A stretch of DNA of 9,873 nt, taken from assembly GCA_020859745.1 (NCBI GenBank), contig JAJBVQ010000084.1, positions 1-9,873 of the forward strand, written 5' to 3'. The notes under the pieces are model-generated. The model worked only from the letters and a program-made list of their open reading frames with translations, did not search any database and was not told the DNA's origin. This document shows, piece after piece, positions 7,078 to 9,873 of the stretch (position 1 is its first letter; each line of letters begins with the position of its first letter). The position numbers and the translations under genes are program-made. The DNA is from Rikenellaceae bacterium. Lineage in GTDB: Bacteria > Bacteroidota > Bacteroidia > Bacteroidales > Rikenellaceae.

Positions 7078-8748
7078 ATGGAAAGCACCGAAAAGCTGAA
7101 TTTCATAGAAGAGATCATCGAGAAATCCATCGCCGGCGGCGAGCCCCGCGTGCAGACCCGGTTTCCGCCGGAGCCCAACGGCTACCTGCATATCGGGCAT
7201 GCCAAGTCCATCTGCCTCAACTTCGGGCTGGCCAAAAAATACGGCGGAAAATGCAACCTCCGCTTCGACGACACCAACCCCGTGAAGGAAGATGTGGAAT
7301 ACGTCGACTCCATCAAGGAGGACATCCGGTGGTTGGGGTTCGAGTGGGCCGAGGAGCACTACGCTTCAGACTACTTCGAACAGCTGTACGATTGGGCGGT
7401 CGAATTGATTCAGAAAGGCCTGGCCTACGTCGACGACCAGAACCAGGAGGAGATCCGCCTCGGGCGCGGGACGGTGACGCAGCCGGGCACCGATTCGCCT
7501 TACCGTAACCGCAGCGTCGAAGAGAACCTGCGGCTGTTCGCCGAAATGCGCGAAGGGAAATACAAGGACGGGGAAAAGGTGCTGCGGGCCAAGATCGATA
7601 TGGGGCATCCGAACATGCTGCTGCGCGACCCGCTGATGTACCGCATCATTCACACCGAACACCACCGCACGGGGAGTAAGTGGTGTATTTACCCCATGTA
7701 CGACTACGCCCACGGCGAGAGCGACTCGATCGAAAAGATTACGCACTCGATCTGCACACTGGAATTCGACGTACACCGGCCGCTGTACGACTGGTTCATC
7801 GAGAAGCTGGGGATTTATCCGAGCCACCAGTATGAATTCGCGCGGCTGAACCTGACCTATACCGTGATGAGCAAGCGGAAGCTGCTGCAACTGGTCAAGG
7901 AGGGGCATGTGACGGGGTGGGACGATCCTCGGATGCCCACCATCAGCGGGCTGCGCAGGCGAGGATATACCCCGGAATCCATCCGCATGTTCGCCGAGAA
8001 GGTAGGGGTGGCCAAGCGGGACAACATTATCGACTTAGGGCTGTTGGAATGGTGCGTGCGCGAAGACCTGAACAAGACCGCGCAGCGGCGCATGGCGGTG
8101 CTCAACCCGCTGAAAGTGGTCATCACCAACTATCCGGAAGGGCAGACCGAATACCTCGAATGCGTCAACAATCCCGAAGATCCGGAGGCGGGCACGCGGC
8201 GCGTGCCGTTCAGCCGCGAACTCTACATCGAGCGGGACGACTTTATGGAGGAGCCGCCGAAAAAATTCTTCCGGCTCAGGCCGGGCGGCGAGGTGCGCCT
8301 GCGCTACGGCTACCTGGTCAAATGCGACGAAGTTGTCAAAGACCCTGACACCGGCGAGGTGATCGAGCTGCGCTGCACGTACGACCCGCTGTCGCTGGGC
8401 GGCGGCTCGTCCGACGGTCGCAAAGTCAAAGGGATCATCCACTGGGTGTCGGCCGAACACGCCGTGCCGGCGGACGTGATGCTCTTCGACCGGCTGTTCG
8501 CGGTCGAAAGTCCCGACGACGTGCCGGAAGGGGGCTCGTTCCTCGATAACCTGAACCCGGATTCCCTGAAAGTCGTGCGGGCTCAGTGCGAACCGGCCTT
8601 GGGCGAGGCGCAGCCGGGCGAGAAATTCCAGTTCGAACGGTTGGGCTACTTCTGCGCCGACACGGCGCCGTCGGCGGCGGGCTGTGTGCCGGTGTTCAAC
8701 CGCACGGTGGGGCTCAAGGACTCGTGGGCCAAGATCGCGGCCAAATAA
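7078..8748 (+). CDS. glnS: Glutaminyl-tRNA synthetase
   Basis: Class I aminoacyl-tRNA synthetase that attaches glutamine to tRNA-Gln in the cytoplasm. From ATG 7078 it has 556 residues, against 554 for E. coli GlnRS. The Rossmann-fold catalytic core has FPPEPNGYLHIGHAKS with HIGH at 38-41, RFDDTNP at 62-68, YPMYDYAHGESDSIEKITH (amino-acid recognition region, GlnRS-type rather than GluRS-type) at about 205-223, and the KMSKS-equivalent MSKRK at 264-268. The C-terminal half, about 335-550, is the two beta-barrel anticodon-binding region. ATG 7051 would add nine residues but sits at the expected transcription start. Having glnS implies direct glutaminylation, so a GatCAB amidotransferase would not be needed for tRNA-Gln. 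The stop is 39 bp before the next gene, which probably shares its transcript. Confidence 0.97.
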   Translation: MESTEKLNFIEEIIEKSIAGGEPRVQTRFPPEPNGYLHIGHAKSICLNFGLAKKYGGKCNLRFDDTNPVKEDVEYVDSIKEDIRWLGFEWAEEHYASDYFEQLYDWAVELIQKGLAYVDDQNQEEIRLGRGTVTQPGTDSPYRNRSVEENLRLFAEMREGKYKDGEKVLRAKIDMGHPNMLLRDPLMYRIIHTEHHRTGSKWCIYPMYDYAHGESDSIEKITHSICTLEFDVHRPLYDWFIEKLGIYPSHQYEFARLNLTYTVMSKRKLLQLVKEGHVTGWDDPRMPTISGLRRRGYTPESIRMFAEKVGVAKRDNIIDLGLLEWCVREDLNKTAQRRMAVLNPLKVVITNYPEGQTEYLECVNNPEDPEAGTRRVPFSRELYIERDDFMEEPPKKFFRLRPGGEVRLRYGYLVKCDEVVKDPDTGEVIELRCTYDPLSLGGGSSDGRKVKGIIHWVSAEHAVPADVMLFDRLFAVESPDDVPEGGSFLDNLNPDSLKVVRAQCEPALGEAQPGEKFQFERLGYFCADTAPSAAGCVPVFNRTVGLKDSWAKIAAK

Positions 8749-8787
8749 AAGACAATACCCTAATTTCACATACTCTAAAGCAACGTT

Positions 8788-9873
8788 ATGAAATTCAGAC
8801 TTTTGATCGCCACCCTGCTGCTGGGAGCCTTCGGCATCGCAAGCGCTTCCGCGCAGGTCGAGAACCCGGTGAGCTGGAAATTCGGCGCTTCGGGCCAGCA
8901 GGCGGAGATGACCGCCACGATCAGCGGGGCCTGGCACATGTACGACATAGGGCCGTACGACGGGGGGCCCAATGCGACGACCTTCACGTTCGACCTGCCG
9001 GCCGGGGTGACCCTCGACAGCGGGATCGTGCAGGTGACCAAACCGACCCGCGTGCAGGATGAGATCTTCGGCATGGAGATCGGCTACTTCGCCAAGTCGG
9101 CCAAATTCGTGCAGAAATTCAAGGTGTCGCCGCAGCTTGCGGCTGCCGGGAAACCCATCACGATTAAAGGGAATGTCGAGTGGCAGGCCTGCGACGACGA
9201 GAGCTGCCTCCCGCCGACCGATGAGGATTTTACGGTGACCATCACCCCTGCGGCCCCGGCCGCCGCCGACAACAATGTGCCCGCCACGCCGGACACGACG
9301 GGCGAAATGGTGGCCGATGACGCCATCATGGTGATGCCGGATTCGACAGGCGCCGCGGCCATCGCTGCGGACAGCGTGGCCGCGCCGGGCGAGGCTTCGT
9401 TCGAGGGGTTGCAGCAGAACGAGAACAAGAGTTTCTGGAGCATCATTATCGAGGCAATCCTGTGGGGTTTTGCGGCGCTGCTGACGCCGTGCGTCTTCCC
9501 GATGGTGCCGATGACGGTGAGCTTCTTTATGAAAGGGAGCGACAACAAGGCCAAGGGGCGGATCATGGCCTCTTTCTACGGGATCTCCATCGTGGCTTTG
9601 TACACGCTGCCCATTGCGGCGATTATCCTGATCACCTATTTCGTGGGCGGGGACTCGGTGACGGCCGACATCTTCAACTGGCTGGCCACGCACTGGCTGC
9701 CGAACATCCTGTTCTTCCTGATCTTCATGCTCTTCGCCGCTTCGTTCTTCGGGGCTTTCGAGATCACGATGCCGTCGAAACTGGTCAACAAGAGCGATTC
9801 CAAAGCGGACAAGGGGGGCTTGATCGGGGTCTTCTTTATGGCCTTGACCTTGGTGCTGGTGTCGTTCTCCTGC
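8788..9873 (+). CDS. DsbD-like thiol:disulfide interchange protein, 3'-truncated by the window edge
   Basis: Carries electrons from cytoplasmic thioredoxin across the inner membrane to periplasmic thiol proteins. The 362 visible residues begin with a signal peptide (1-22, cut predicted after ASA before Gln23). A periplasmic N-terminal DsbD domain follows (about 25-152) with the exchange pair Cys135/Cys140 in ACDDESCLPPT. Next is an Ala/Pro/Asp/Ser/Thr-rich linker of about 60 residues (153-212). The membrane domain then has helices near 216-234, 260-287, 304-326 and 343 onward. The first membrane redox cysteine is Cys235 in LLTPCVFPMVPM; the second, Cys362 in LVSFSC, is the last codon of the window. 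A C-terminal thioredoxin-like domain would be expected beyond the edge but cannot be seen. No -7 box or Shine-Dalgarno stands out in the 39-bp gap after glnS, so co-transcription is likely. The smaller CcdA proteins lack the N-terminal domain. Confidence 0.93.
   Translation, partial: MKFRLLIATLLLGAFGIASASAQVENPVSWKFGASGQQAEMTATISGAWHMYDIGPYDGGPNATTFTFDLPAGVTLDSGIVQVTKPTRVQDEIFGMEIGYFAKSAKFVQKFKVSPQLAAAGKPITIKGNVEWQACDDESCLPPTDEDFTVTITPAAPAAADNNVPATPDTTGEMVADDAIMVMPDSTGAAAIAADSVAAPGEASFEGLQQNENKSFWSIIIEAILWGFAALLTPCVFPMVPMTVSFFMKGSDNKAKGRIMASFYGISIVALYTLPIAAIILITYFVGGDSVTADIFNWLATHWLPNILFFLIFMLFAASFFGAFEITMPSKLVNKSDSKADKGGLIGVFFMALTLVLVSFSC

Noticed and set aside
6856..7359. 167-codon frame on the - strand across the folB-glnS spacer
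   Set aside because: Much of it is antisense to the glnS catalytic core and the rest crosses the long 6866-6934 hairpin. No domain is visible.
8035..9693. Long open frame (552 codons) on the - strand
   Set aside because: It runs antisense across two well-supported genes (glnS and the DsbD-like gene) and the gap between them, with no recognisable motif.

Overview
The window looks like ordinary housekeeping chromosome from a GC-rich member of the Bacteroidetes. I favour the Alistipes/Rikenellaceae group, but that is inference. The evidence is the gene types (a secreted LacZ-like GH2 beta-galactosidase, a cobalamin-dependent class II ribonucleotide reductase, a GlnRS and a DsbD-like protein), the GC-rich third codon positions, the absence of Shine-Dalgarno sequences, and a Bacteroidetes-type -7 box (TAnnTTTG) in front of three of the genes.

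Layout, left to right. Bases 1-3116 (+) hold most of a GH2 beta-galactosidase whose 5' end lies outside the window; the tail of a probable signal peptide is still visible. Bases 3117-3711 hold no convincing gene. This spacer has a terminator-like hairpin behind the beta-galactosidase, several further inverted repeats, and a very strong hairpin just past the end of nrdJ. Its middle may be a remnant of a mobile element. Bases 3712-6243 (-) encode NrdJ, convergent with the beta-galactosidase. A 121-bp AT-rich gap with the nrdJ promoter box separates it from folB (6365-6721, -), dihydroneopterin aldolase. A 356-bp divergent spacer (6722-7077) then carries the folB and glnS promoter boxes and, between them, at least four hairpins packed into about 225 bp. 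glnS (7078-8748, +) follows. After 39 bp comes a DsbD-like transmembrane thiol-disulfide reductase (8788 onward, +), cut by the window edge exactly at its second membrane cysteine codon.

The genes do not form one pathway. NrdJ supplies deoxynucleotides, FolB makes a folate precursor, GlnRS charges tRNA-Gln, the DsbD-like protein carries reducing power across the inner membrane, and the beta-galactosidase degrades sugars outside the cytoplasm. glnS and the DsbD-like gene are probably co-transcribed. No defence system, CRISPR array, RNA gene, integrase or transposase gene was found. The parts most worth a second look are the two structured spacers, not the genes.
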